This document shows, piece by piece, positions 22,294-33,666 of a stretch of DNA of 64,000 nt. The DNA lies in contig CM022299.1 of assembly GCA_011799875.1 (NCBI GenBank), positions 212,666,070 through 212,730,069 of the forward strand, read 5' to 3'. Position 1 is the stretch's first letter. Every line of letters starts with the position of its first letter. The DNA comes from Thinopyrum elongatum. Lineage: Eukaryota; Streptophyta; Magnoliopsida; Poales; Poaceae. The notes under the pieces were generated by a model. It worked only from the letters and a program-made list of their open reading frames with translations. It searched no databases and was not told the DNA's origin. The translations under genes and the position numbers were made by a program.

Positions 22294-23784
22294 TGTAAGT
22301 GCATCTAGTGCCCCTTAGTGATTTTGGTGTATTGAAGACTTATAGGTTAAGGGACTAATGCGTTTGTGAGTGTACACAGGTCTATAAGTCTACGAGGAGT
22401 TTGTTATTTACGATGAATGTCGACCCCTAAAAATGAATGTCTTCAACTGAAGACTTTTGAAGACTTTGAAAGTGAAGAAATTGGTGTGACCCTGAAGACT
22501 TGATATTCATGCGAGGATTATGAAGCGTGAAGACTTTTGTTTTCGTAGTTTCATTTTCTTCTTCTTGAGTCATAGGAAACACCGTACTGTAAAAGGGGGT
22601 CGAGGTAAAACTAAGGAAAAGTTTCCAAGTGATGCTCAACTCAAAATCCTACACCTACCCAATCCTTTCGAGTGAAGCCATTGGAAATCTCATTCAGTTT
22701 AGTCAAGTTCTTCAGTGACAGAGACGAAGTTCTTCTGTTCTCTGAGAAATTTGTGTCACTGAGGAGTTAGGAATTCGCCAGTGCAGATTGCCTACAAGTG
22801 AGGAACATGATAGCCCTGAGGAATTTGATACTCAAATATCTGACCGTTGCTGTGCTACGCGCCAGCTGTCCAAATATCCTACCCACCTAACGGTCATATC
22901 ATTGAAGGGCATTTATGTCTTATCATGTCGGGCTGCTCCCTAGGCTATAAATAGCCGCCCCCTTCAACCACTAGCTGGTTGGCTGCTCCGAGAAATAGAT
23001 TGACACTTGTCATTTAGAGCATCCCATCCTCCGAGGACTTTGAGTGAAAATCATCAAGTGAGGAAAAACCCAAAAACCCAAACACCTACAAACCCAAAGT
23101 GATTGAGCATCACTGAAGAGATTATTCCTGTGTGGAACCGACGCTTGTTACCTTTGAGGACTGTGCATCCTCCAGACGGTTAGGCGTCATGGTCTAGAGC
23201 ATCCAAGAGGAAATTGTGGATTGCCGAGTGACCGAGTATGTGAAGGTTTGGAAGTCACCTGAAGACTTACCACGAGTGATTGGGCGAGGTCTGTGTAACC
23301 TTAGCTCAAGGAGAATACGGTGAGGACTGTGTGTCCGGGATTGTGTGTCCTCAGGTTTAAATACCTAGCCGCTCTAACCAGACGTACAACTGTCACAGCA
23401 GTTGGAACTGGTCTACCAAATCATTGTCTTCTCCAAGCTACTGGTTCTATTTCCTCAACCCTTTCATTTCCTCGCATACTTGCTATGCATTTGATCATTA
23501 CTGTTTGAAGACTTTGACTGAAGACTTTCTCAATTTCCTCAGTTCAATTTCTTCAGTCAGTTTGTCTTCAGCTTGCTTATCATGTGTTTACGATTCTCGT
23601 ACTCTGTGCTTGTTTTCATTTCATCATGATGACTGTGCTACTGCTCTGTTATGCTTGCATCTGAGTACTTATTCCGCTGCTATGTAGTTCGTCGCTTAGG
23701 AATTTCCTCACCTTGAAATTCCTCAGTGACGAATTTGTAAAAATCGCCTATTCACCCCCCTCTAGTTGATATAACGCACTTTCA
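22294..23784 (+). repeat. S1 3' LTR (1491 bp)
   Basis: Near-identical to 9162-10653, followed by the target duplication GGGAG at 23785-23789. Confidence 0.96.
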
Positions 23785-23789
23785 GGGAG

Positions 23790-23850
23790 CGACGACGACT
23801 ACGACGAGCCGCGACGCCACCGCGTCAAGGTGGAGGACGACTCCGACTAG
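23790..23850 (+). pseudogene. Antisense B3-like ORF of T2, 3' end
   Basis: After removing S1 and one GGGAG copy, codon AGC spans the junction. The frame continues with an acidic tail (DDDYDEP, VKVEDDSD) to TAG at 23848-23850. The pre-insertion ORF was about 270 codons. The pyrimidine-rich stretch that follows (CTTTTGTTTCTTTTAC) is probably its 3' UTR. Confidence 0.65.
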
Positions 23851-25490
23851 GCGTCCGCGATGTCGGAGTTGGCGCTTCAGGAGCTGCGGCCTCCGAGAGG
23901 CTGTTTCTTTTGTTTCTTTTACTTCCTGCATCAAAACCATCAAGGGCCCTGTGGGGGCGTGTAAGGAACCGTGGCGCTCGCTCCTTTACCTTAATGCTTC
24001 CATCTCGTGTTCAAGTTATTACGACGCCTCTCATTTGAGCTTAACTCCTTTTTCTTTCCGATCGCCTTATGCTCTGCGTCGCCGGGACCTAGTCCCCAGG
24101 CAAGCTTCTGCTGTCGCTGGTATGCCAGGTCGCGATGCCTTGTGCAAGGCCAGGAAGTGAGCGACCCGAGGTCTGGTAAGAGCTCATGAGGTGCGATGCT
24201 CAAGAGGTCCCCCTAGACACGCAATCAGCTTTCGAGAGAAAAGGGGGTTTTTCACCTAAAAGAGATCACGAGAGTCAAGGTAATACGTTAATAGTAAGGC
24301 TTGCGCCTGGCGCAGATGAGACGACTTAGATTAAGGTGCTCATGGCCCGTGAGGGATTCCTGCATCATGAGGGTGCGCCTCCCTAGAGTTTGGTCCTCTG
24401 TATACTTTCTGCTCTGCAACGAGTCAACACAAGTCCCACTAGCGGTGCGTGAAAAGACTGTCGTCCTTTGCATTTCAAGCGATGCCTGCACAGCTGGACT
24501 GCGCTCCTCTTCCCGTATTCCCTCGTGAGGTTTGCCCCTCATTTCCTAGCTCACCAAGGTGCTATACGTCCTCAGGACCCGGCCCTCGAGCGGAGCTCAG
24601 TCACCGCTGGTATGTCAGGTCGCGATGCTCGGGACAAGGCTAGGGGGTGAGGGCCCGAGAGCCAGTAGGGGCTCCTGAGGCGCGATGCTCAAGAGCCCCC
24701 CTTTTAACATGCAAGCGGCTTGCGCAAAAAGGAGCGGTTCGCCTCGTGGGGGTTGCAAGGAAAGGGACTTTTTGGCCGGCAACACGCGGCGAACGAAGTG
24801 ATTTTACTTAGCCTTTTGCGGATCAAACCGCTGCCTGATCGAGGCCGACCCTCCTGAGGTGGCAGGGTGTCGTCAAGGAGCCGTTCGAATGTCTGTCTCC
24901 TAAAGTTCCTACCCATTGACAGATCACGAAATATAGAGGGCGGCACGCGCTTGCTAATCTGCTCATGATTGTTCCGTGAGAAGACAAGGCACTAAGGACC
25001 TGGTGAGGTGATGTGCACGGGGCCGGCTCGCAAGCTAGAGCAAAGTCGCTTAGATTTATCGACGCTGCAGGGGCGAACCCTAGCACATGCGTCGTGCCGG
25101 TAGCCCCCTCTCATGGGACGTTCAGGAGGAGAGCTGGCAACGCGTGAAGCCCGCCGGGTGGCCACTCTGGAAGTGATGTGACATCAAGCGCAGGGTTAAT
25201 AGCCATAGTAACTCATAAAAGCATAACTGGTTTGAGGTACATGAATGAAACAATGCAACTGCAGGGACGGGCCCTAACAGCCTGAGGATAATGTAGCCCG
25301 TGGGGTGCTCTCAATTGAACAAACCAAAAAGTCACCTGGCAATGATGCTGCAGAGGTGTCAAGGTAGTCGATGAAGCGTCTCACGGAGGTTCGCTCCTCA
25401 CCAGCCAGATGGCTCCGAAGGCTCGAGAGGCTCGCGAGGCCCAGGGGGCTCGTGAGGGTCCGGGGCCTCCTGGGGCGCCACTGCCAAGCG
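23851..25490. other. T2 internal non-coding stretch with diverged direct repeats
   Basis: No coding domain recognised where integrase would be expected. Two diverged copies of a roughly 100-base block occur about 490 bases apart, near 24110-24215 and 24600-24705. Both contain CGCTGGTATG, CAGGTCGCGATGC and GCGATGCTCAAGAG followed by CCCCC. This suggests an old tandem duplication. Short minus-strand frames near 25274-25546 overlap the end of the reverse-transcriptase relic and look non-coding. Confidence 0.5.
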
Positions 25491-25885
25491 TCAGGCCTCA
25501 TGAGACACCATTGCGTGCTGCACCTGACGCTGGTATGAGGCGCCAATGTTCAGCAGGCCAAAAGGCATGCAGACGTAGTTGCAGGGGAAGCCCCCGCTCC
25601 GGCTGACGCGAGATGGCCAAAAGAGGCCATGAGAAGCGGCCCTGTTGAGGCCTGGGATGTCGACACAGACGCACAACCCGCCGCTCGTGTCAGGGGCGGC
25701 AGCTGCTCTGGTGGGGCGCGCGGGACGGCGCTCGCCGCGCATGGCTTGTGCTTCCTGAAGTTCCTCGATCGCCTTGGTGGTGAACTCTCGTGCTCCTGGC
25801 GCCTCGCGCCTCGTTCCTTGCTTGTGGGGGCGCGCGTCGAAGCACACCTCCAAGTGGTGCCCGAGCACCTCCCTGGTCGCACTGG
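25491..25885 (-). pseudogene. T2 reverse-transcriptase relic
   Basis: A shrunken open frame keeps scattered Tat pol landmarks in order: HHLEVCFDARPHKQG (leader, cf. HHPAVCPHARPV in T4), AIEELQEA, CVDIPGLNRA (cf. CIDFTDLNKA) and YVCMPFGLLNIGASYQR (cf. VCMPFGLKSAGSTFAR). The stretch between LNRA and MPFGL, including the catalytic aspartate of DAYSGY, and everything from the YMDD box on are missing. No polymerase activity is possible. In-frame contraction suggests several deletions rather than simple truncation. Confidence 0.7.
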
Positions 25886-28403
25886 TCAGGTCAGACGCTC
25901 TCCAGATGGGAGCCCTCGAGCCTGTCCTGAGGGAGGCATCGGGTGTGCCTTCCTATGCGGGAGGAAGAGGCACCCCGGCAGCAGGCGCGGAGCCTGAGGC
26001 GTCGCCAGCGGGTTTCTTTGCCTCCGGACGGCTCTTGGGGAGGAGTTGCTTCTTCTTCGCGGGGGCAGCCTCGGGAGGCGAGATGCCACCCTCACCACCA
26101 TAGTTCTCGGCCGTCGCGGCACGGTAGGCATGCTCAAGGGAGCAGACTGCGTCCTTCTCATCGCATGCGACAGTGATGATGCCACTGCACCCTGGCATCT
26201 TGAGGACGTTGTAGCCATGATGAGTGCCACCATGAACTTGGCAAGGGCAGGGTACCCCAGGATGGCGTTGTACGGGAGGCCAATGTGGGCCACGTCGAAG
26301 TTGATGAGCTCAGTATGGTAGTTGTTGCGCTTGTCGAAGGTGACAGGGAGGCGCACCTACCCCAGGGGAGTGGTGGAGCCGTCAGTCACTCCAGAGAAAG
26401 GCTTGGTGGGCATGAGGTTTTCATAAGGCACTTGAAGCATCTCGAAGGTCTCCACGGAGAGGACGTTGAGGCTGGCGCCACCATCGATGAGGGTCTTGGT
26501 GACTGAGACATTGCTGATGGTGGGCATGCACAACATGGGGAGCGCATCAGCAGTAGCCGAACACCTGAGGTGGTCCTTGGAGTCGAAGGTGATGGCGTAC
26601 TGTGACCACTTGAGAGGACGTGCAACTTCAAGCCTCGGGAGGGCCACATTCACCTCACGAGATAACTGCTTGAAGATGCGGTTCGAGGCGGGTGCCTGAG
26701 CTCCACCAAGGATGCAGGCAATCGTGTGAGGCTCCTGGTAGCCCCCAGCCCTTTCATCTTGCTGGTTGTCGTTGTTTCTCCTGGGCGGCGGCGGCAGAGG
26801 CGGAAGGCCAGTGTTGCCCTGAGGACGAGCCTCACGAGGCTGATCGCGCCAGGCGCCGTCATGAGGCTGGTCACGCCAGCCACCCTCGCAAGGCTGATCA
26901 CGCCAGCCCTGACGGGGGTTGTGGTTGTCCCAGCGGCCTCCTCCATGGCCGAAGCCACGGTCGTTGCGCTCGGGGGGACGGGCTAGGCGCTCGTCCCGGA
27001 GCGCCCTGAGCTCCTGACAGTCATCGGTGTTGTGGGTGTGCATGTTGTGGAAGACGTAGAACAGGCGAGCATCCTTGGGGGGCTTGTCGCGATCACGGCT
27101 GCGCTTCAGCTCAGGATCTGCTGCCAGCATGGTGGGGCCCTTGCGCTTTGCTTCCTTGGCCTTGGCCTTCTTGTCTTCGGGATCGACGTCTGGGTGCTTG
27201 AGGGGGAAGAGGCAGCCTTCTTCGGCCATGGCACACTTGTCGGCCAGATTGAACAGCTCCAATGCTGAGCACAGATCATCGTTGATGGCGAGCTCCTCGC
27301 TCATCCTGACGTCTGTGATGCCTTCTGTGAACGTGAAGCTGATGGACTCGTCCAAAACCTTCGGGATCTTGAGGTGAACTTGGGTGAAGAGTTGAATGTA
27401 CTTGCGGAGGGTCTCGCCCGGATGCTACTTCATGCATCGCAGGTCATTAACGGTGAGGGTGTGATCACGAGTCCCTTGTAAGTTGGCGATGAACCGCTCG
27501 CGGAGCTCATACCACGAGAAGATCGACCCCTCCGGGAGGTGCATGAGCCAGGAGCGCGTGCCGTCCTTGAGGGCCATGGGAAACCAGTTCGCCATGACCT
27601 TGTCGTCGCCATTCACCACCTTGATGCTCAACGCGTAGAGCTGGAGGAACTCCGTAGGGTCGGGGATGCCGTCATAGCGCGGGGGCATATCTGGCTTGTA
27701 CTTGACCGGCCAGACAACATGGTGCAGCTCACTAGTGAAGACGGGGCAGCCCGCCGTGCTCACGGGCGCGACCTGCGCAAGAGGGGCACGGTCCTGGAGC
27801 CCATGCACTGCAGCCTCCAAAGCGGCTCGGTATTGGTGCTGACGCGGCGGTGTCGGCAGCGCACACGCGTCGTACCATGGCTGCTGCACAACCTGGCAAC
27901 TGGCCTCGTCCCATGCCGGCACCAACGCTCCACGTGGCGGGTTGCGCGGACGCGCGTCATGCACAGAGGAGGAGGCGAAGGCGCGCCATGAGCCACGTCA
28001 CCCGCACGAGACGGCGGGGGACAGAGCGAGTGGGAGGGCGCCGGGGCCTCGCCAGTGGCGTTGACGAGCTCGGTGATGCGGCCCAGCCAGGCGTCGTAGC
28101 CCTCATTGGCGGGGCGGTAGCGCAGCAGCTCGCACACCATGAGCAGCACAGCCTGCGCGTTCGACGGCCGCGTCGAGCGTGGGAGGACGAGGCCGTGGCC
28201 GGAGTGAGGGAAGGCGTGGCGGTGCAGCCATCACGCTGCACGGAGGGTGGCAATGAAGAGTCCTGCTGCTCATGGGCGGCAGGGTCGGTGGCGGCGTTGG
28301 CTACGAGAGAAGCGGAGCAGCGAGGGGCGCTGCGGCCCACTGGTGCCGTCTGGGCGACACGGGCGGCCCGACGATCGGCGCGAACTCGACGAGCGTTGGC
28401 CAT
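25886..28403 (-). pseudogene. T2 gag-protease, broken
   Basis: The start ATG is at 28403. A frameshift lies in the head region (between about 28150 and 27965). The gag domain is at 27760-27480 (FTSELHHVVWPVKYKP, YDGIPDPTEFLQLYAL, RSWLMHLPEGSIFSW). A TAG follows MK at 27425, where relatives suggest glutamine. The Cys/His region (FHNMHTHNTDDCQELRAL) is followed by RDQP repeats. The protease centre LIDGGASLNVLS lies near 26470. A TAG occurs at 26357. Another frameshift near 26225 moves the frame from FMVA to HHGYNVLKMPGCSG. 28404-28444 is leader sequence cut by T3. Confidence 0.8.
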
Positions 28404-28444
28404 GGGAGTGGTGAAGCAAGGATGGAGCGAAGCAGAAGGAAGAG

Positions 28445-28984
28445 TGTCGTGGATTTAATGTGGCAGATGTCCTAGTGAAAGGAATTAGGTGTGGAGCCAT
28501 CGCAACTAGGTTAGCTTGAAGGGGTTGAACAGGACAAAGGACACAAAGGATTTACCCAGGTTCGGCCCCTCGAAACAAGGTAAAAGCCTACGTCCTGCTT
28601 CTAGTTGTATTGCTTGAGTTTCGATTACAAGGGAGCGAATACGCTTGACCTAGTTCTCGATCTGTTGTTTCCTGAGTTAACCCGCCGCCGGGTCTCGCCT
28701 TTATATACAGGTCGATGTCCGGCGGCTTACAAAGTCCCGGCCGGCTCACACAACGTGACCGGCTCGGTTTCTAACCAAACCTGCCTTACAGAGCAAGTTA
28801 ACCTTGAACGGCTGACACCTTCGGGTCTTGAATCTCCTCCGGGTCTTGGGCCTCCAATAAGCTTGCTTTATGAACCGGCATCCTTATGTCTTCTGGACCT
28901 CTTGGGCCTTCTTTACAATAAGTCACCAACGGTGTAACCCGGCCCCTCCTGGGTGGGTCAGACCTCGGAGTTATATCCCCAACA
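28445..28984 (-). repeat. T3 3' LTR (540 bp)
   Basis: Minus-strand ends TGTTGGGG and CCACGACA. A minus-strand TATA box (TATATAAAGG) lies at about 28699-28708. The shared R-like block (ACCCAGGTTCGGCCCCTCG then GTAAAAGCCTACGTCCTG) is at about 28551-28600. The first 250 bases match 41440-41690. Confidence 0.92.
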
Positions 28985-29272
28985 TTAGGCCCCAGGTTGA
29001 TTTGAACTTGTTCATATCAATCTTCACTCCTTCATTTAACAATCCGTGCCGGTGCTAATATCTTATGCAGATCACCATGACCCGCCATGACATCATGTAA
29101 ACAGAAACATCATAACCCGCCATGACGTCATGTGCATTAATTCCGCACAAGACCCAGCATATCTTCAACGGATCCTTATCTTTAATAGGCTTCCCAAAAA
29201 TCAAGGCGCTTGCATTGCTTAGCATAATCATTTACCTCCTCGATCCCCGTGCATGCCATCCTAACATCTCCT

Positions 29273-29280
29273 TATAAATA
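29273..29280 (+). promoter_or_regulatory. TATA box of the antisense gene in T3
   Basis: TATAAATA in CTCCTTATAAATAGGG, on the plus strand, 289 bases inside the 3' LTR edge. A pyrimidine-rich leader (CTACCGCTTCTTCTTCC) follows, with an upstream ATG at 29340. Confidence 0.6.
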
Positions 29281-32200
29281 GGGACAGGGGGCCTTCCTTT
29301 TCATTTTACCCCTGCCTCTACCGCTTCTTCTTCCTCGCGATGACCGACGCCTCCGGAGCTCCGCCGCCCCCGTCGATTGCATCAACCTTGGCCGCTGCAT
29401 CAACCTGACCTCGACCAGAAAACGGCGGCGCCTCTCCACTGTTCGTCAGCATCTCCAGGTACCCATCTCCTTTTTCCTCATATCGGCATTAGGGTTTCTG
29501 CCGTTCTTTGGTGTTCATCGGTGTTCATCACCCTTGTATCTAGTTCATCGACCACATCACCTTAGTAGGACCAAAACGCGATGCTAAAGTCACGCCTTAC
29601 TCCCCTTTCAAATCCGCCATCAAATACAGATCCACTTGCTGCTGTTGAGATTCATTCCCCACACTTGTGGTTCGTCCCCTGTTTTTAGGGCTAGTAATTT
29701 TCTCCTGTTTCTGTATCGGCCGTAGATCCGAAATTGTAGGCAGAATCTGTGAAACTTGTTTGTTTAGCACTTAGCGGAAATTTATCCAATCCCCAGATCT
29801 TGTGGCCATCGGCTTGACCACTGGTGTACGGGCGGCTCAAATAATATTTTGTAACTCGCCAAATAAGTTGTTTAAACCGACAATACTTATCCAGACTTGA
29901 CATTATCCGGCTCGTACCTCGCCGGCTTAACCATACAATTCTCTTTTTTGCAACCATTAGGCAGCTTACCAATCCTTGCATCTGACCAATAGTAGCTTTA
30001 CTTTGTTCAACCATCGGGCGGCTTATCATCACCAATTTGACCCACCGTGATCTCCTTTCTAGGTTTTCACCTGATCAAAATGACTAAGACCGTCACCTCC
30101 TGCGACTGGGTCGTTTCCAAGGTCACAGAGCAGACTCTCCAAGAGTTTGTTGCCATGGGCATTTTACATCCTAAGGATGTCATCCATTGGCGGGTTCCAG
30201 GGGCTGAGGTCCCACCTCAACCAAAGGAAGGAGAAGTTATATTTTTGTCTGATCATATGCTCCGAGGCTTCTCACCGCCCGGCTCAAAATTCTTCCGTGA
30301 TGTCCTGAATTTCTATCAGCTTCACCCTCAAGACATCGGACCCAATTCAGTTTCCAATATTTGCAATTTTCAAGTCTTCTATGAAGTATATATGCAAGAG
30401 GAGCCCAACGTTAACCTCTTCAGAGAGTATTACTACTTGAACCGCCAAACAGAGATGACAGACGGGCCCAGCCTTGAACTTGGTGGAATTTCTATCTAGA
30501 GGCAAAGAGATGCCGTCTTTCCTGCAGCTGCACCTCCCAGCCACCCCAAAGGCTGGAACCAGACTTCGTTTTATTGCCAAGACACTTCTCCGGCTGGTGA
30601 AAATCCTCTGTCGGGTTTCCATATTCACCGGCTCAACCCCAGGCACCCACTTCCAGACCGGATCAGCTCTGCCGAACGAGCCAAATATGGACCCACTTTT
30701 ACTAAGATAAGAGCCCTGATGGCAAATGGCTTGACCGGTATTGACCTGGTCCGATGCTGGGTTAGCTGGAGAATAATGCCTTTAAGCCGCCGCCCCGGCT
30801 TAATGTGCACATACACAGGCAATGTGAATGACCCCTTGTGGTACAACTCCACACCCGTTGAAGAGAAGGACATCAACGAAATGACCAAATCTTTACTTGG
30901 AGAAACTCTAGAAGACTGCAACAAAACGGGGCTGAGCCCGTTCTATACTCTTAACCCGGCTCCAGTTGTAAGTAGTTGAAGCCCTTTTTACTTTATTCAT
31001 TACTCTCATATGCTGCACTTGCTTTATTATCTTGCTTTCTTCAGGCCGGCTCTCCCTTTTGGAATAAGAAGCTTCAAGATAAACCGGCCAAAAAGGCTAG
31101 GGGAAAAACCAAAGCTTCCAAGAAACCCGCCAAGAAGAAAGCAGATACAACAAATCCATTTACTCTGGATGATGAATCGGAGGTAGAACTTGACTCCCTT
31201 GGCTCCTCTTTTGTACATCTTATTGACACTGACCCCTCTCAGGATGATGCGGAGACCAGCCAAGCGGATGCCGTAGAGGTAACTATTATTTCCTCCGACT
31301 CGGAGCCTTTGCCAAGACAGAAAAGTCGGCACGTGACCCGGAAAGTAAGGTTTTCTCACCCTTTAGCTTACTTGGATCCAAACTTCATTTTGAAGAAACA
31401 ACAGCGTTAAGCTCGGCGTACAACCCGGAACAGCGGAGGGAGAGACCTTCATGCCAGCTTACCCAATACACCGGCCCCTCGCAAACGCTGAAAAGAGGTG
31501 CCGCAGAATTTGATCCTCTCCTTTCCCAAGGCGGGTCTTATCCGTCAACCACTTAATCTTTCTGACTCAAATTATCAGGGAACCTCTCACTCATCCTCCG
31601 GTGACTCTACCGGAACTCAGATACCGCTCTTCAAAGTTGCCCCTGGGTGAGAACATTTAACCTCTTTGTTTTTTTAATACCTTACCAACTGATATATTAA
31701 CATCTTCATATGTCTTACTTTTAGCGGTATAGCCAAACCCAGCAAGAAACTGAAGATGAACAAGCCAGCCGAAGACCCCGAGGTTAGTGAGCCGGAGAAA
31801 CAAACCATATCTGAAGCTTCTCATCAAACCCCTAAGGCTGCTGCTGATAACCTGCCACCAGAGATTCACGACATCACGGTGGATCCAATGGGTGTTGACC
31901 CATCCAACGCTAAGCCGCCCAGTCCCATAAAACCTGCTGAAGAGCCTCCTTCGCAAAAAACTGCTGAGGATGTCATTATTACTGGCACTGGTTATGCTGA
32001 ACCTGGGAACCCCACCATTCTGGCCAAGCATTCAGCCAAAGAAGAATTACTTGAAAAGAGCAAGTCCAGATTTGACATGGCCAATTACTCACACTTGGGC
32101 ATTGGCGAATTATACTCTGGTTATCTAAGCCAGCTGGATACTGGTCGTGATCTGGAGGCGGACTTAGTCAAGAAATTGCGACAAAAATATGAGGTATGAA

Positions 32201-33666
32201 CATCTGTTTCCCTTGCATATGTAGCCATCCAGCACCCAAGTCTTATCCGTAGGAAAAGATATATTTGAGTAGGGTTAAGACTTGTCCATATGTCATTGCA
32301 ACTCTAAAATCATAGCCCTCATGGGCAGGCTTATTTTGATAAAGATGAGCCGGATCACTTTCATGACTGCAAAAGAAAAAACTGTGGACCATAACCCTCA
32401 CGAGCCGGCTTATTTTGATAAAGATGAGCCGGATCACTTCCATTACCTTGAAAGAAAAACTGCAAACCATAGCCCTCATGAGCCGGCTCATGTTGATAAA
32501 GATGAGCCGGATCATTAATAATATATACTGCGAAAAAGAGCTTCCGCACACATTAGCCCCCAAGTGTCAAGTGCTTTGCTTGCAACATACTTGAGACTTG
32601 TATGTATAGTGTGTCCTGAGAAATATGTTTATAACTGGTTTAACTTGTACTTGCAGGATGCTTTAACTCAGGTTGAATCCCAATTGGTCGATTTAAAGAC
32701 CAGGCTTGAACATCAAGAGGCTGAAAGACGCAAGGCTGACTCCAAGACTAAGTTTAGTCTGGAAGAGAACGAGAAGCTCAGAGATGGGTTTTCCACAGAA
32801 AGAAATGCCTGGGATAAGGAAAAAGCCGCCTTAGTGCAAAGAGCAGAGACTGCCGAATCTTCCTTGAAAGAGACCACTGCAGAACTGACCGGCTTAAAAT
32901 GCCATATCTCACAGATGACAGCTGCTATCTTTGGTAAGGAATTCGGTATGCTTTAATCATTTCCAATTTTTATCTTTTAACCCGCCTGGCGACTTATCTG
33001 TGCGCTCATTTAATAGGCTCCAGGAGTGCCAACCTTGGCCAGGACATGTTGGTGAAACTGAAGGTGGTTTACACTTTGGTAGAATAGCTGTACATAGGTA
33101 CTCAGCAAACCATAGCGGCCATCTCGCACAGTAAACAGCCACCTTCACTCATCAGGGAAGTAGTGGACAAACTATCCGTCTTGCCCCAAAAAATTGAAGA
33201 GATTAAGCGATCATCCGCCCGAGCCGGTGCTATCACTGCTTTGCGCCGGGCCAAAGCATGACAAGCGGAATTAGACCCGGTGGAATTGGCCACCGGTTGT
33301 CCAAGCTTTACAGAAGACGGATCGCCTTTTGATGAAGCAGATTTTACCAAGTGTGTAAAAGAGATGCGTCCCTTGGCGAGCAAATTGGCTGAAGAGACTG
33401 ATCTATCCAAATACCAGGCAGCTTACACGATGGAAAACTCCAAAGCGAAAGCGCCGGCTTATGAGATTGTGGATCTTATTCCTCCAATACGTAAGCATAC
33501 TTTTGCTCCTGACATTGATCCGTCCAAACTTATAGATGATGAAGCTGTGTTCAAAGCCTTAACTGGCCTCGACTGGACATCACCTCACTTCCAGACGATG
33601 GGCGAAGAAGAAGAACCGGCGTAGGATAACCCGGAGGCTTCAACTCACCAGGACCAACAGAACTGA
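29281..33666 (+). pseudogene. Six-exon antisense gene in T3 (Transposase_28 / putative gypsy-type transposon family)
   Basis: Exons: leader to 29458, then 30063-30967, 31045-31646, 31725-32193, 32657-32933, and 33017 to about 33666. All introns are GT-AG. Coding phases match at every coding junction (0, 2, 0, 1). The main ATG is 30080. The first coding exon has the plant domain known as Transposase_28 (LSDHMLRGFSPPGSKFFRDV, LHPQDIGPNSV, FQVFYEVY), then AERAKYGPTFTKIRALMANG and RCWVSWRI. Later exons are Lys/Pro-rich, acidic, then coiled-coil (LTQVESQLVDLKTRLEHQEAE). Stops at 30497 (TAG), 31408 (TAA), 31489 (TGA), 33085 (TAG), 33259 (TGA) and 33622 (TAG) break this copy. Function is unknown. 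The name of the domain does not prove transposase activity. Confidence 0.75.
32311..32540. repeat. Tandem repeat (about 78 bp, nearly three units) in an intron
   Basis: Units start at 32311, 32390 and 32468 with CATARCCCTCAYG. Each contains GATAAAGATGAGCCGGATCA. The array lies in the fourth coding-region intron (32194-32656) of the antisense gene. Confidence 0.9.

Larger units (their letters stand above)
9162..23784 (+). mobile_element. S1: Sirevirus (Maximus/SIRE lineage) Copia retrotransposon, full length
   Basis: 14.6-kb complete element with LTRs of 1492 and 1491 bp and target duplication GGGAG at 9157-9161 and 23785-23789. It has a tRNA-Met primer-binding site, gag, pol in the Copia order protease-integrase-reverse transcriptase-RNase H, a long third ORF, and several polypurine tracts before the 3' LTR. 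Large gag, third ORF and multiplied polypurine tracts are Sirevirus hallmarks. LTRs differ at about ten substitutions and one small complex site. It split T2's antisense B3-like ORF. Confidence 0.96.

Noticed and set aside
27850..28458. Plus-strand 202-codon frame
   Set aside because: Antisense to T2's gag head; Arg/Ala-rich GC-driven frame without domains.
32282..32549. Short frames on both strands in the repeat region of the T3 antisense gene
   Set aside because: They are an intron tandem repeat read as protein (repeated DEPDH-like and PAHLYQ-like peptides), not genes.
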